From Planctomycetota bacterium (lineage in GTDB: Bacteria > Planctomycetota > Phycisphaerae > WQYP01), in NCBI GenBank assembly GCA_021852225.1, contig JAJZOA010000327.1, positions 1-5,811 of the forward strand: 5,811 nt of DNA. Reading direction: 5' to 3'. Shown here in pieces: positions 5,795 to 5,811 of this stretch. Under the pieces are notes generated by a model, which did not search any database, had not been told where the DNA came from, and saw nothing but the letters and a program-made list of their open reading frames with translations. A program made the position numbers and the translations under genes. Each line of letters opens with the position of its first letter. The first letter of the stretch is position 1.

Positions 5795-5811
5795 TACAAC
5801 CGGTCGCGCAG
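5789..5811 (-). repeat. 23-bp inverted repeat, copy 2 (reaches window end)
   Basis: This is an exact reverse-complement copy of 4908-4930, so it has the same sequence read on the minus strand. The match ends at the last base of the window, so its true length could be greater. On the minus strand its TTGTAA is followed after 17 nt by CATTAT, a weaker echo of the promoter geometry at copy 1, but pointing back into the lipoprotein gene. Confidence 0.85.

Noticed and set aside
4908..5811. Complete insertion sequence bounded by the 23-bp repeats
   Set aside because: The enclosed gene encodes a lipoprotein, not a transposase, and no target-site duplication is visible. The repeat is reported without a mobile-element call.

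Overview
The window looks like a chromosomal segment from a Gram-negative bacterium of moderately high GC. It holds four genes: 6-phosphogluconate dehydrogenase, an outer-membrane efflux-type lipoprotein of the TolC family, an uncharacterised multi-pass membrane protein, and a two-part lipoprotein. Two Cys-anchored lipoproteins and a TolC-type channel imply an outer membrane. The long spacer between lipid anchor and channel domain in the TolC homologue, and the overall gene style, make me lean towards Planctomycetota (Phycisphaerae-like). That assignment is a guess; Acidobacteriota or Verrucomicrobiota are not excluded.

Layout. Bases 1-213 are non-coding and contain a GC-rich hairpin, a terminator-like hairpin with a T7 run, and a 7-bp inverted repeat just ahead of the Shine-Dalgarno of gnd. 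The gnd gene (214-1725, +) is complete and keeps all recognisable catalytic motifs. It converges across a 39-bp gap on the TolC-family gene (1765-3603, -), whose most likely start is a GTG placed 6 nt behind a perfect GGAGG. Behind it on the same strand, after 162 bp, lies a membrane protein of about eight transmembrane segments with a Trp/Tyr-rich signature (3766-4773, -). A divergent intergenic region (4774-5015) separates it from the last gene, a 233-residue lipoprotein on the + strand (5016-5717).

The most interesting gene is the last one. Its N-terminal part resembles the small lipoprotein YnbE and its C-terminal part resembles YdbL (DUF1318), joined by a Pro/Ala/Gly-rich linker. In E. 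coli these are separate products of the ydbH-ynbE-ydbL operon, in which YdbH and YnbE form an intermembrane bridge for lipid homeostasis and YdbL acts as a periplasmic helper. A fusion in the same order would tether the helper to the lipoprotein. The bridge protein YdbH itself is not in this window.

This lipoprotein gene is bracketed by two exact 23-bp copies of one sequence in inverted orientation (4908-4930 and 5789-5811, the second ending exactly at the window edge). The first copy contains the -35-like part of the best promoter candidate for the gene. No RNA genes, insertion sequences with a transposase, or CRISPR arrays are visible. The genes do not form one obvious pathway: gnd is central metabolism, while the other three concern the cell envelope.
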